A stretch of 14,642 bases of DNA, taken from positions 1 to 14,642 of the forward strand of contig DNPQ01000338.1 in NCBI GenBank assembly GCA_003501335.1, given 5' to 3'. The translations under genes and the position numbers were made by a program. The stretch comes from Bacillota bacterium. Its GTDB lineage: Bacteria > Bacillota > UBA4882 > UBA8346. This document shows, in pieces, positions 1 through 7,978 of this stretch. The number at the start of each line of letters is the position of its first letter. Position 1 is the stretch's first letter. Below the pieces are notes generated by a model. The model was not told where the DNA came from. It searched no databases and worked only from the letters and a program-made list of their open reading frames with translations.

Positions 1-258
1 TTCTAGATGCAGATTTAAGTTCATACTTCGATACAATAACCCCATAGCAAACTAATGATACTCATTGGAAAACGGATTAGCGATAAGAACGTGTTGCATC
101 TTATCAAAATGTGGCTAAAGGCTCCAATTGTTGAAGATGGCAAATACAAAGGCGGAAGAAACAACAACCAGGGAACACCTCAAGGAGGCGTCATATCACC
201 ATTACTAGCCAATATCTATTTACATTTAGTCGATAAAATCGTCAATAAAGCAGACTAA
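1..258 (+). pseudogene. Group II intron reverse transcriptase, broken fragment
   Basis: This is a piece of the reverse transcriptase/maturase carried by group II introns. The first codons read D-A-D-L-S-S-Y-F-D-T-I. One extra base near position 38-40 then shifts the frame, and reading continues as P-H-S-K-L-M, I-S-D-K-N-V-L-H-L and the family motif QGTPQGGVISPLLANIYLH (about 160-228), ending at a TAA at 256-258. The catalytic Y-A-D-D block, thumb, maturase and endonuclease regions that should follow are absent, and the downstream DNA shows no continuation. The 5' part lies beyond the window edge. With a frameshift and a premature end it cannot make an active enzyme. It marks the left side as a graveyard for mobile DNA. 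The family call is firm; the exact cause of the break is not visible. Confidence 0.8.
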
Positions 259-405
259 GAAGACAAACTATTCGGTCCTTTACCCAACGAGAAAGGCACT
301 TGAATCTGTTCCATTAGAATTATACTAAGCCTTATTCCGTATTGATGCAGAAGGGCGAAAAACAATTTAAAATCATCTATTTTAATATTGAGATATTAGA
401 AAGAT

Positions 406-606
406 ATGTTAAATTTAATAAACGGGGAATGGGTCATGGAAACATGGATTTTTCATGCCCTAATTGAAGAAATAAAAGTTATAAATGAACAGTGTGAACA
501 CATAGGAATCCCCAAGCTATTTAACAAAACTTTTGGAACCCACTATTCTGAGATGCTAGAGGGGTTTCGAAATATACTTTTGCCAACCTCTGAAAAATTA
601 TTATGA
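406..606 (+). CDS. Short hypothetical ORF, doubtful
   Basis: This is an open frame of 66 codons whose product I do not recognise. An internal ATG at codon 11 (position 436) has a better ribosome binding site (GGGGA seven bases upstream) than the first ATG, giving a 56-residue protein starting METWIFHALIEEIK. The protein is hydrophilic, with no signal peptide, membrane segment or known motif. It sits between the reverse transcriptase fragment and AT-rich repeat DNA, with nothing to suggest an operon. It could be a remnant of a larger gene or chance. Confidence that it is expressed is low. Confidence 0.22.
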   Translation: MLNLINGEWVMETWIFHALIEEIKVINEQCEHIGIPKLFNKTFGTHYSEMLEGFRNILLPTSEKLL

Positions 607-761
607 CTTTGTTCTCGTACTTGAAAAAATCACCGTGCATAATATTTCATATAAGACATTTCAAAAAGATGCCACATATATATACACAGTATTGACCGTA
701 AGGATGAATCAGGCAAAGATAAAGGGAGCCTCGTGATGCTTTTTGAAGATAGGTATTGATC

Positions 762-783
762 TTTTGTTTCGTACGATACAAAA
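762..783. repeat. 22-bp near-perfect palindrome
   Basis: The two halves are TTTTGTTTCGT and ACGATACAAAA, which mirror each other with a single mismatched pair. The central TTTCGTAC recurs in the same orientation at 809-818 (CTTTCGTACA). It could be a protein binding site or the tip of a former element. Function is unknown. Confidence 0.5.
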
Positions 784-786
784 AGT

Positions 787-846
787 GTTTATTTTAAAAT
801 TAAGTGTTACTTTCGTACAATGATGAAAATAACATTTAAAATAAAC
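787..846. repeat. Perfect 12-bp inverted repeat, 36-bp spacer
   Basis: GTTTATTTTAAA at 787-798 is matched exactly by its reverse complement TTTAAAATAAAC at 835-846. The arms are AT-only apart from one base, so chance formation is possible. A small stem-loop or the ends of a lost short element are the other readings. Confidence 0.4.
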
Positions 847-869
847 GTTACAGATTAAGGTTTAATAGT

Positions 870-939
870 TGCATTTAGCTGTTATTTTTTATAAATTAAT
901 GGATGCATTTAGCTGTCACCAATAAATACATTTAAATGT
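870..939. repeat. Three spaced copies of TRCATTTARNTGT
   Basis: TGCATTTAGCTGT occurs at 870-882 and again exactly at 904-916. A related copy, TACATTTAAATGT, occurs at 927-939. The steps are 34 and 23 bases. Spaced direct repeats of this kind are typical of transposase-binding ends of some insertion sequences, for example the IS21 family, but no transposase gene is left here. The repeats themselves are certain; their origin is inference. Confidence 0.5.
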
Positions 940-1110
940 CAATGTCCTCCTAAAGAGGGTATTTTCTTGTCCTTGTACTTATTAAAACTAGCACTTTCCA
1001 TTGAATTTCATATTTTAGTTAACATAATATGTATTATACGACTCAAAAAAAATTAAAAAAATACCGTTCGGACTATCAAAAAGCACATACTATATACAAA
1101 TCGTATTAAT

Positions 1111-4100
1111 TTATTTTGATTCTTCTTTTGTGGATGCCATTTCGTTTGCACTTTTTTTATAAAAATTCTTGAGTATTTTTTCAGCTAATGAGAAATTGAA
1201 TTCATTTACCCTTAATTGTTCTATTTCTTTATACTTAGATTGGATAAGTTTATTAATATCGCTACCTTTAACCTTAGCATCAATTTTACTTATCCAAATT
1301 TCTAACCGTTCTTTTGCCTCATTTGATAAAGTAAAATCTGTAGCAATAATTAAGGCTGCTTTTAAAGACTTTTTTTCATATGATGTTCTAAGAGTTAGTA
1401 ATATTTTATCCTGACTATCAAATATAGATTGGATTGTTTCTGGTGCATCTTTTAGTTGGAAAAGTGATGGTATTATTGGTCCAAAGAACTTAGATCCCAG
1501 TTCTTCAGAATGTTCTACAGCTTGCAACCAAACACGTTTTCTCTGGCCATCATTTAGTCTGTTATTAGCAATAATGGTTTTTAAAAATGAAGATTTAGAT
1601 ATTCCTTGAGCCATTACCCAGGTTCTCAAGGTAATATCATTTGGATTTTCAATAAGATTTATAGATATATTGAATTTTTGTTCTTCAGTCAAAAACATTG
1701 TAAAATGGCTTAAAATTGTTGAAAGATTATTGACTGTCATCTCATTACTTAGATCAATATTATTAAACAAATTTAAAATATAAGACAAATCACTTGGAGC
1801 AGTATTATAGGATAGAATTATTTCTTGAGATTTATTTTGATCAATATGCCACAAAGCACACGCTAAATCAATTAGTTCAATTTCGAAATTATTAGTTACT
1901 ATATTTTGGTTAATCATATTATTTAAAGAGTTTAAAATTTCATATATGTATTGTTCTCCTGGATTTTCAATCGCCTTTTTTTGAGCAAAATCGAAGATTT
2001 CATTTGGTTTATATTGTTCATTTGAGTTTAAATTTGAAGGCCAAAAATTTATCATTTGACTATGTAGCCATCCTAAAATAGAGGGTTTAATTTCTTCATT
2101 TGTAAAAATAGTATGTAACATTGTACATATAGGTATAGTCCCATTCTTAATAAATAATCTTATTGTAGGAAATACAACCATTAAATAATCTTCTAACACA
2201 TCGATATGTTTCGGAATTTCGGAACACAGATTACTAATAAACTCTTGAATTGAATCAGTCAAAATTATAGGATCTGATAAATTATTTAAAATATTTTGAA
2301 AGACTTCTCCTTGCCTTTTGCTAAGAACATTACTTTTACAAATTTCTAATAACTGAGATGTAATTTGATTACATTGTTCTTGATTAATAATATTAAAATT
2401 AACCCCAATCCAATTCAAACAACTGTTTGCTAAATTTGTTAGTGGGTTCAATGCCCAATCTTCAATTACTTTGTCATAATTATCTTTGTCAATTATTTTT
2501 AGTAATTCTAATAATTTGATTGAATAATCTCCAATTTCATCTTTATAACTACAAATTTTAGTTAATTTAATTATTTCGGTTGTTTCTTGGTTTATTAAAT
2601 CATTCTCTCTTCTCTCAATAAGAGAAATAAGTTTATCTAACCCATTTTTCCAATTTTCTAATTTCCAATTATTTGGGTCATTCAAATAATTATTAATCCG
2701 TTCTGTAAAGTTATTTATAAAGGCAGATACTTGGTTTGAGTCCCATGACTCATAATATAACTCAGTAGTATTCCATGCCATATAAATAGCTTTTTCCATT
2801 TTTAGAGTGATATAATTATTTAATTGTGCATAGAAATTATAGTTTTCATGTTCATTCCTTGATTCCCATAATAAAATAAAAGCTCTTGAGCATCTAGATA
2901 AAGCTATATCTAGGTCAAAATCACTTATATTTTCTGCTAATAATTCTTTATATAATAATTCTATATAACCAGAAGAAAATGCTGGTAATAAATGATCCTC
3001 ATGCTGATTCATCCAAATTTCAACTTGGTTAAATGGAATCGTGATTTTTTCTTCATTAAAACTTATGACTTGTCTTGTTTCAAGCCAATTTAACAGTTTT
3101 GAATCGTAATCTTTATTTAAACCATCGCTTTTTCTAATAGATAATATAATTGAACAAGCTTCAATAACTTGTGTTTGTACCTGGACTATTGTTGGTGATT
3201 CTCCATTTTCTAGTTTAAAGTCAATTTTATTATTGTTTTTTAAGAAATCATCTATTAAACAGTAAGCTATTTTTTGTCGAATTAATGGCTCGATAAAATA
3301 TATTATTTCGTTTATTTTATATAAACCTAATCGAAATCGTAAATCTGGATTTTCAATAAGCTTAATAGAAAGAGGGTTTAAAATAATTGAGGCACCCTCA
3401 TTTGGAAGATATTTAACAATTTCACCTATTACTATTGATGCATTTTTTTGTTCTTCTATTGTTTGTTCTTTTATCTCTTCTTCCATACTACTAAGTAATA
3501 GAACATTGTCTTCTGATAAAGTTTGTCCTTCATTTTTAGCATTGAATTCTTCTAATAGTCCATGAAAATCTCCTGAAACAAGAGCATTAAAAACTCGTAT
3601 TGCATTATCAGTACCATGTTTACGTGTTAATGGGTCTTGTGAGAGTAATAAAAATGGTTGAAGACTTAAAGGGTTTTTTAGATCTCTTATACTTGAAATA
3701 TATTGTCTTAAAATACGACAGTTGTTATTTAATTCTTCTGTATTAGGGAGCATATATTTTTTTAGAAGTGGTTGAATAGACTCATCTTGACTTTCAAGTT
3801 TTATTTTTTTGATAAACACATCAATAAAAGCATTGATAAGATTTGATTGTTTCTGTAAATCTTTATAAAAATCAGGGAAATCAACTCGCAATACACATAA
3901 AGCAGCTAATGTCTCTGGATAATTTGTTACAGCACCAACTTGTAAACCACCTGGTTTTTCGATATTCTCAGATTCACGTTGCCTAGCGATCCACCAACAC
4001 TGTAAAAAAGAATTAATAATTTGCAATGCATTCCTAGGGCTCTGAACACCAACATGAATTAATCGATTAACTATTGTTTCTAAATTTATATTACATTCTA

Positions 4101-5157
4101 TTAAGTCTTGAACAAATTCAGGTGCATCATTTTTTAATTTTTTAATAATATAATTTCTCATATCCTGTTTGGGGAATTGTGGTATTTCAAGTCTAAATTG
4201 AAAGATTCGATCTAAAAATCTACGAGCATAGTTTTGATCAAAAATCCCATCCTTAATCCCATTCGTATTATCTTTACGGCGGTTAGCTAAAGCTTCAGCA
4301 ATTCGGTCTTCATCACATGAAATAACAAAAATAATACCAAGATTCTCCGGTAATTTGTTAGTGGGTATTTCCATAAAAGTTCGTATAGTATCTAAACCAC
4401 AAACCATTTCTTCTGCTGAAAGCCTGTCTAAATCATCAACAAAAACCACTACTCTCTCACAGTTTTTACTTCTTTTCTTTTTGAATTTATTTAATTGAAC
4501 AATTAATAAATCTTCATATTCCTCTGGAGATGAACTTGGGGGTTTAATCTGAGTAAAGTTTCCAAATCGTTTGATAATATTCCTTTCTGGGTTTTGGATA
4601 TATTGTATAATTAGGTTTCCAACAATAAAAACAATTGAAGTAGCTCCTATTGTTATTCCATTTATTGTTCCAATTAAAAATTTAATTGCCAAAGCTAATA
4701 AACTTATAAAAATAAATTGTGAAAAACCCCAAATCCACATTTCTCTGAAATCTAGAAGTACTTCCTTAAATGGTCTTTTATCTAATTTTTGTCGTTGAAT
4801 AACATGAAATAATATATCATTTAGATTTCTTTTATTTCCCCCTAACCCCAAATAAACTTGTCTAAGTAAAGCCCTCTTAATATTTTCCCCTCCATATTGC
4901 CAAGCATTAAAAATAATTGGTTTTATCTTTCGTTTTCTAGTATTTTCTTTATTGTTTACTAAGGAATTTAAATAAAGAGCTTTAATAGAACTTTTTCCGG
5001 TTCCCCATTTTCCTAATAGACCAATACTATATGGAGGTAAATTTTTATTAGATTCAATAAGACTCTCTAGAGCTTTTGCAAAATGTTTATGTCCAAAAGC
5101 ATCATAATCTTCAATATTTATTTCCTTATCAAGTAAACAAGGCATGTATTTCATCAT
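1111..5157 (-). CDS. Large KAP-family P-loop NTPase, candidate defence protein
   Basis: This is a 1348-residue protein whose first 330 residues form a KAP-type NTPase (named after Kidins220/ARMS and PifA). The Walker A motif is GKWGTGKS at residues 49-56. Two membrane helices at about 143-162 and 166-187 are inserted in the domain, as is usual for KAP proteins. Walker B is VVVFVDDLDR at 236-245, followed by FVISCDEDRI (277-286) and an arginine-rich YARRFLDRIFQF segment (310-321). The remaining roughly 1000 residues are hydrophilic, leucine/isoleucine-rich and apparently helical, with no motif I recognise; this part may sense or bind a partner. The start is well supported by AAGAAGG seven bases before ATG. 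A tyrosine recombinase lies upstream on the same strand. Base composition is markedly more AT-rich than genes to the right, suggesting transfer. PifA of the F plasmid blocks phage T7 and other KAP ATPases occur in defence loci, so a defence role is likely but unproven. Confidence 0.85.
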   Translation of the reverse strand: MMKYMPCLLDKEINIEDYDAFGHKHFAKALESLIESNKNLPPYSIGLLGKWGTGKSSIKALYLNSLVNNKENTRKRKIKPIIFNAWQYGGENIKRALLRQVYLGLGGNKRNLNDILFHVIQRQKLDKRPFKEVLLDFREMWIWGFSQFIFISLLALAIKFLIGTINGITIGATSIVFIVGNLIIQYIQNPERNIIKRFGNFTQIKPPSSSPEEYEDLLIVQLNKFKKKRSKNCERVVVFVDDLDRLSAEEMVCGLDTIRTFMEIPTNKLPENLGIIFVISCDEDRIAEALANRRKDNTNGIKDGIFDQNYARRFLDRIFQFRLEIPQFPKQDMRNYIIKKLKNDAPEFVQDLIECNINLETIVNRLIHVGVQSPRNALQIINSFLQCWWIARQRESENIEKPGGLQVGAVTNYPETLAALCVLRVDFPDFYKDLQKQSNLINAFIDVFIKKIKLESQDESIQPLLKKYMLPNTEELNNNCRILRQYISSIRDLKNPLSLQPFLLLSQDPLTRKHGTDNAIRVFNALVSGDFHGLLEEFNAKNEGQTLSEDNVLLLSSMEEEIKEQTIEEQKNASIVIGEIVKYLPNEGASIILNPLSIKLIENPDLRFRLGLYKINEIIYFIEPLIRQKIAYCLIDDFLKNNNKIDFKLENGESPTIVQVQTQVIEACSIILSIRKSDGLNKDYDSKLLNWLETRQVISFNEEKITIPFNQVEIWMNQHEDHLLPAFSSGYIELLYKELLAENISDFDLDIALSRCSRAFILLWESRNEHENYNFYAQLNNYITLKMEKAIYMAWNTTELYYESWDSNQVSAFINNFTERINNYLNDPNNWKLENWKNGLDKLISLIERRENDLINQETTEIIKLTKICSYKDEIGDYSIKLLELLKIIDKDNYDKVIEDWALNPLTNLANSCLNWIGVNFNIINQEQCNQITSQLLEICKSNVLSKRQGEVFQNILNNLSDPIILTDSIQEFISNLCSEIPKHIDVLEDYLMVVFPTIRLFIKNGTIPICTMLHTIFTNEEIKPSILGWLHSQMINFWPSNLNSNEQYKPNEIFDFAQKKAIENPGEQYIYEILNSLNNMINQNIVTNNFEIELIDLACALWHIDQNKSQEIILSYNTAPSDLSYILNLFNNIDLSNEMTVNNLSTILSHFTMFLTEEQKFNISINLIENPNDITLRTWVMAQGISKSSFLKTIIANNRLNDGQRKRVWLQAVEHSEELGSKFFGPIIPSLFQLKDAPETIQSIFDSQDKILLTLRTSYEKKSLKAALIIATDFTLSNEAKERLEIWISKIDAKVKGSDINKLIQSKYKEIEQLRVNEFNFSLAEKILKNFYKKSANEMASTKEESK

Positions 5158-5178
5158 ATGGAAACCTTCTTATTTACA

Positions 5179-5226
5179 TTATTTAGAATTAAAATGCTTT
5201 TCCTTTTTCATTAATTCTTGATACAT
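5179..5226 (-). CDS. 15-codon ORF with a good ribosome binding site
   Basis: AAAGAGG lies nine bases before an ATG that opens a 15-residue reading frame, MYQELMKKEKHFNSK, ending about 20 bases before the KAP NTPase start. It could be a short leader peptide coupling translation to the NTPase gene, the stub of a deleted gene, or chance. The only evidence is the ribosome binding site and the position. Confidence 0.2.
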   Translation of the reverse strand: MYQELMKKEKHFNSK

Positions 5227-5259
5227 AATTATTATCCTCTTTCTGGAAAACAAAAAATG

Positions 5260-5297
5260 AGTCATATATGACTGTATAAACTGACATAAGTTTATAC
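5260..5297. repeat. Two abutting perfect palindromes beside the recombinase gene
   Basis: AGTCATATATGACT (5260-5273) is a perfect 14-bp palindrome. It touches GTATAAACT-GACATA-AGTTTATAC (5274-5297), a perfect 9-bp inverted repeat around a 6-bp centre. They lie five bases past the recombinase stop codon. A two-arm site with a 6-bp centre is the usual form of a tyrosine recombinase crossover core. The run ATTTTTT follows on the minus strand, so a weak terminator for the recombinase is the other reading. Confidence 0.55.
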
Positions 5298-5302
5298 TTT
5301 AA

Positions 5303-6148
5303 TTATAAAAGATTCGCCTTCCTCTTCATCTCTTCCCTCGACGGATTCATATAAATCAAAGTCATATGAATATTAGAATGTCCCGCCTGGCCGGCTACCT
5401 CATGAACAGACCACCCATTTTCCAAAGCATAGGAACAGAAGAAATGCCTTAAAGTATGGGGAGTTATTTTGTCGCTATAATCATTAAAAATATGGTTTAC
5501 TCTAGTACGGCTTACCTTTTCGGATTCCCGGCTAATAAATAGGTATTCACTATCTTTAAACTTTTGTGTTTCCCGTTCTTTCAAATATTGTTTTATGGCA
5601 TTAACGATTTTATCATTGATTATCACAAGCCTTTGTTTTTTACCCTTCCCATAACGCACTAATATTTCTTTAGCCAATAAATTGATATCACTCAATTTTA
5701 AACTGATAGCTTCGGAAATCCGCATACCGGAATAGGCTAATAAAGTTACTATGGTGTAATCTCTTTTATTATCACTTTCTAAAATTTTTTGTCTAAAAGC
5801 CTCCACTTCATTTTTAGAAACATCAGCAGGGCTTGCAAAGTCAACCTGAACCCTCATATAGTCTGTTTTAAAGATTACCATATCAGATTGTACATGCCAT
5901 TGAATTAAGAATTCGTTGAATTTGCTTAAGGCAGCAAGTTTGGCATTAATAGTTTTTGCATTTAATATCCGATGAGTCGATAAATAACTTTTAAAGTCCA
6001 AGATATTTTCACGATAAAGTTTTGTAAGTTCGGATCCGAAACTATCACGAAACCATTTCAAATAATCATCTAAATGATGCAAATAAGAATTGACAGTATT
6101 ATTGTTTATTTCTTCTTGAAGCATGAAGTCTTTGAATTCTTCTATCAT
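5303..6148 (-). CDS. Tyrosine recombinase/integrase
   Basis: This is a 281-residue site-specific recombinase that cuts and rejoins DNA through a phosphotyrosine link. The N-terminal SAM-like DNA-binding domain spans about residues 1-90 and the catalytic domain about 110-281. All expected catalytic residues can be placed: R143 in SGMRISEA, a lysine in the GKGKKQR loop (168-173), H231 and R234 in TPHTLRHFF, H257 in GQAGHSN, and the nucleophile Y266 in TLIYMNP. Length is normal for the short XerC/D-like and phage-type recombinases. GAGGTG eight bases upstream supports the ATG. It lies upstream of the KAP NTPase on the same strand, with paired palindromes in between, and is divergent from the Rrf2 gene. 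It looks intact and probably mobilises or once mobilised the neighbouring DNA. It is unlikely to be the housekeeping XerC/XerD, given its place beside accessory DNA, but that cannot be excluded. Confidence 0.92.
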   Translation of the reverse strand: MIEEFKDFMLQEEINNNTVNSYLHHLDDYLKWFRDSFGSELTKLYRENILDFKSYLSTHRILNAKTINAKLAALSKFNEFLIQWHVQSDMVIFKTDYMRVQVDFASPADVSKNEVEAFRQKILESDNKRDYTIVTLLAYSGMRISEAISLKLSDINLLAKEILVRYGKGKKQRLVIINDKIVNAIKQYLKERETQKFKDSEYLFISRESEKVSRTRVNHIFNDYSDKITPHTLRHFFCSYALENGWSVHEVAGQAGHSNIHMTLIYMNPSREEMKRKANLL

Positions 6149-6163
6149 AGTTGCTGCACCTCA

Positions 6164-6191
6164 AATATAAATTATGTTGCACTAATTTCAA
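6164..6191 (-). promoter_or_regulatory. Candidate sigma-A promoter for the recombinase
   Basis: On the minus strand TTGAAA (6186-6191), a 16-base spacer and TATATT (6164-6169) each match the -35 and -10 consensus in five of six bases. The -10 box is about 16 bases before the recombinase ATG, so the leader would be very short. Confidence 0.4.
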
Positions 6192-6255
6192 TGACAACTC
6201 CGGGTTTTAATATTCTTTCCATTCGCATGAAGTCATTTATCTGTATTTAAACTAC

Positions 6256-6284
6256 TTGCAAAGATCTTCAAAATATGGTAGCAT
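6256..6284 (+). promoter_or_regulatory. Candidate promoter for the Rrf2 regulator
   Basis: TTGCAA (6256-6261), a 17-base spacer and TAGCAT (6279-6284) form a fair sigma-A promoter. The -10 region lies inside a weak dyad, AAATA...TATTT (about 6271-6290), which could be an autoregulatory operator. The Rrf2 start codon follows about 50 bases on. Confidence 0.4.
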
Positions 6285-6336
6285 TTATTTAAATCCTATT
6301 TGTTTACTAATATTTCGATTTAAAGGAGGGTCAATT

Positions 6337-6786
6337 TTGCAAATCTCAACAAGAGGCCGCTATGGGTTACGTGCGATGGTAGATATGGCGCTCCATGCTA
6401 CGGATGGTCCTATGGCCCTTAGAGTTATTGCTGAGCGCCAGGCTATTTCCGAATCCTATCTGGAACAAGTTTTTACCAATCTGCGCAAAGCTGGTTTAGT
6501 CCGGGCTTCCCGGGGTGCACAAGGCGGTTATGAACTGGGTCGGCCGCCTCACGAAATGAAAGTGGGAGAAATACTCCGTTCCCTTGAAGGTCCCATCATC
6601 CCCGTCCAGTGTGTCGGCGATAATTCAAGCGGTTCCTATTGTGAACGCGAAAGATACTGTGTCACCCGTTCTTTCTGGGAGGACTTGCGGGATAAAATTA
6701 ATGATTTTTTAGATAGCGTCACCCTTCAAGATCTGACAGACAGGGCCCGGACTATGGTCCCGGAAGAACCGATGTATTTCATATGA
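6337..6786 (+). CDS. Rrf2-family transcriptional regulator with three cysteines
   Basis: This is a 149-residue winged-helix regulator of the Rrf2 family, which includes CymR (cysteine metabolism), IscR (Fe-S biogenesis) and NsrR (nitric oxide). The start is taken as TTG at 6337 because AAAGGAGGG sits six bases upstream and the protein then opens with the family-typical M-Q-I-S-T-R-G-R-Y-G-L-R-A-M. An upstream ATG at 6256 would overlap the promoter. The recognition helix region is ISESYLEQVFTNLRKAGLV (37-55), and the wing is RGAQGGYEL (59-67). Cysteines at 92, 102 and 108 match the place where IscR-type members bind an iron-sulfur cluster; CymR lacks this trio. Its convergent position against the methionine-transporter/nifBH-like series suggests it senses sulfur, redox or Fe-S status and may control that operon, but this is inference. 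Confidence 0.9.
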   Translation: MQISTRGRYGLRAMVDMALHATDGPMALRVIAERQAISESYLEQVFTNLRKAGLVRASRGAQGGYELGRPPHEMKVGEILRSLEGPIIPVQCVGDNSSGSYCERERYCVTRSFWEDLRDKINDFLDSVTLQDLTDRARTMVPEEPMYFI

Positions 6787-6847
6787 TTGATCCCATGTAG
6801 ATTGGCTTCCAAAAAATAAGTCCAAGCCATAAGACCATGATGTTCAC

Positions 6848-6887
6848 AAAAAAAGACCCGTCTTATTTCTAAGGCAGGCTTTTTTTT
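6848..6887. terminator. Two-way intrinsic terminator
   Basis: The stem CCCGTCTTA (6857-6865) and TAAGGCAGG (6870-6878) has one mismatch and one G-T pair around a TTTC loop. It is flanked by seven A on the left and eight T on the right. It can therefore end both the plus-strand Rrf2 transcript and the minus-strand metQ transcript. Confidence 0.75.
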
Positions 6888-6919
6888 GATTACAATGATA
6901 ATTATTCATTGCCTTTTTC

Positions 6920-7789
6920 CTAAAATGCTGGTACAACGGAACCTTTATATTTGTCGAGCAAAAATCCTTTTACAGCCGGAGTTTGCAGAACCGATATTAA
7001 CTTTTTAATTTCCGAACGATTTTCGTCACCTTTGCGAACTACTATCACATTGGCATAAGGCGAATTGGCATTTTCCCGGAAAATAGCGCTCTTGGGATCA
7101 ATTTTGGCATCCAGTACGAAATTAGTGTTAATCACTGCACCGTCTACATCCGGTAAACTACGGGTCAATTGAGCCGCCTCGACTTCGATGAACTGAAGTT
7201 CCTTGGGGTTGGAAATGATATCACTGGGAGTTGCCTGATAGTTAGCCAAATCTTTTTTGAGTTTGATGAGGCCGTTTGCCTCTAAAAGGACTAATGAACG
7301 GTATTCATTGGAAGGATTGTTGGGAATGGCGATTTCCGCGCCCGTTTTTAGTTGCGATTTGCTCTTAATCTTTTGAGAATAAAACCCGATGGGTTCGACA
7401 TGGATTTTACCGGCTACAGCAAATTGGTACCCTTTTTCCTTAGAAACCGATTCCAGATAAGGCACATGCTGAAAATAGTTTGCGTCGATTTGTTTATCGG
7501 CCAGAGCTGGATTTAACTGGCCTTCATCATCCAAAACCACTATTTGCAAATCAATCCCGGCCTTCTTCAGTTCCGGCTTGACAAATTCCAATATTTCGGC
7601 ATGAGGCACCACGGCAGCGCCGACTTTCAACGTAACATTGTTGGCTAAGGCCAAAGAAGATAATGTTAAAGCCACAATTGCAACAATCACGAATAATTTA
7701 CGACTCGTTTCAATCACCCTTTCAATTTTTTTGAAATACTCTTTTGCAACAAAGTTCACGATAATTTCTGTCCCCACCACGTTCTTCAA
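6920..7789 (-). CDS. metQ: MetQ/NlpA-type substrate-binding protein of an ABC importer
   Basis: This is the extracytoplasmic binding protein of a methionine-type ABC importer (NlpA family). After a hydrophobic signal segment (KLFVIVAIVALTLSSLALA, about residues 31-49) the mature domain shows family features such as LKVGAAVVPHAEILEFVKP, DANYFQHVPYL, AIPNNPSNEYRSL, DGAVINTNFV and SPYANVIVVR. The usual lipobox cysteine is missing: the sequence around the cleavage point is S-L-A-L-A-N-N. The protein may thus be cut by signal peptidase I and not lipid-anchored. The N-terminus is uncertain. The TTG at 7789 has no good ribosome binding site, and an in-frame GTG at codon 26 lies directly after AAAGG. 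It follows metI across 189 AT-rich bases in which I see no gene. The substrate may be methionine or a related sulfur compound. Confidence 0.88.
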   Translation of the reverse strand: MKNVVGTEIIVNFVAKEYFKKIERVIETSRKLFVIVAIVALTLSSLALANNVTLKVGAAVVPHAEILEFVKPELKKAGIDLQIVVLDDEGQLNPALADKQIDANYFQHVPYLESVSKEKGYQFAVAGKIHVEPIGFYSQKIKSKSQLKTGAEIAIPNNPSNEYRSLVLLEANGLIKLKKDLANYQATPSDIISNPKELQFIEVEAAQLTRSLPDVDGAVINTNFVLDAKIDPKSAIFRENANSPYANVIVVRKGDENRSEIKKLISVLQTPAVKGFLLDKYKGSVVPAF

Positions 7790-7978
7790 CTTAAGAGGAG
7801 CTAAGTTTCATCCTTTTGTTTTAGCGAAATTCCGCGATAATGATAAATTATAATTAAATATATTAATTTACTTATATATTTGTATATGGATATATATAAT
7901 CAATAATAAAGGCCTTTCTCCATGTTTCATGCAAATAAAATAGGTTCTAAATCCTTATACCCAGGTCGTATGTAATTA

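Larger units (their letters stand above)
607..1110. other. AT-rich gene-free stretch with repeats
   Basis: About 500 bases downstream of the KAP NTPase stop codon hold no convincing gene on either strand. What is visible is listed separately: a near-palindrome at 762-783, a perfect inverted repeat at 787-846 and three related direct repeats at 870-939. There is also a small perfect dyad, ATAATA-TG-TATTAT, at 1024-1037. No clear GC-rich terminator hairpin was found just past the KAP stop. The repeats suggest the end of a lost insertion element, but no transposase remains. Confidence 0.5.

Noticed and set aside
259..405. A frame reading YSVLYPTRKALESVPLELY as a continued gene after the reverse transcriptase fragment
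   Set aside because: It is broken by stops within about 20 codons, has no start and no recognisable family.
870..939. A CRISPR array
   Set aside because: There are only three short, imperfect repeats with unequal spacing and no cas genes.
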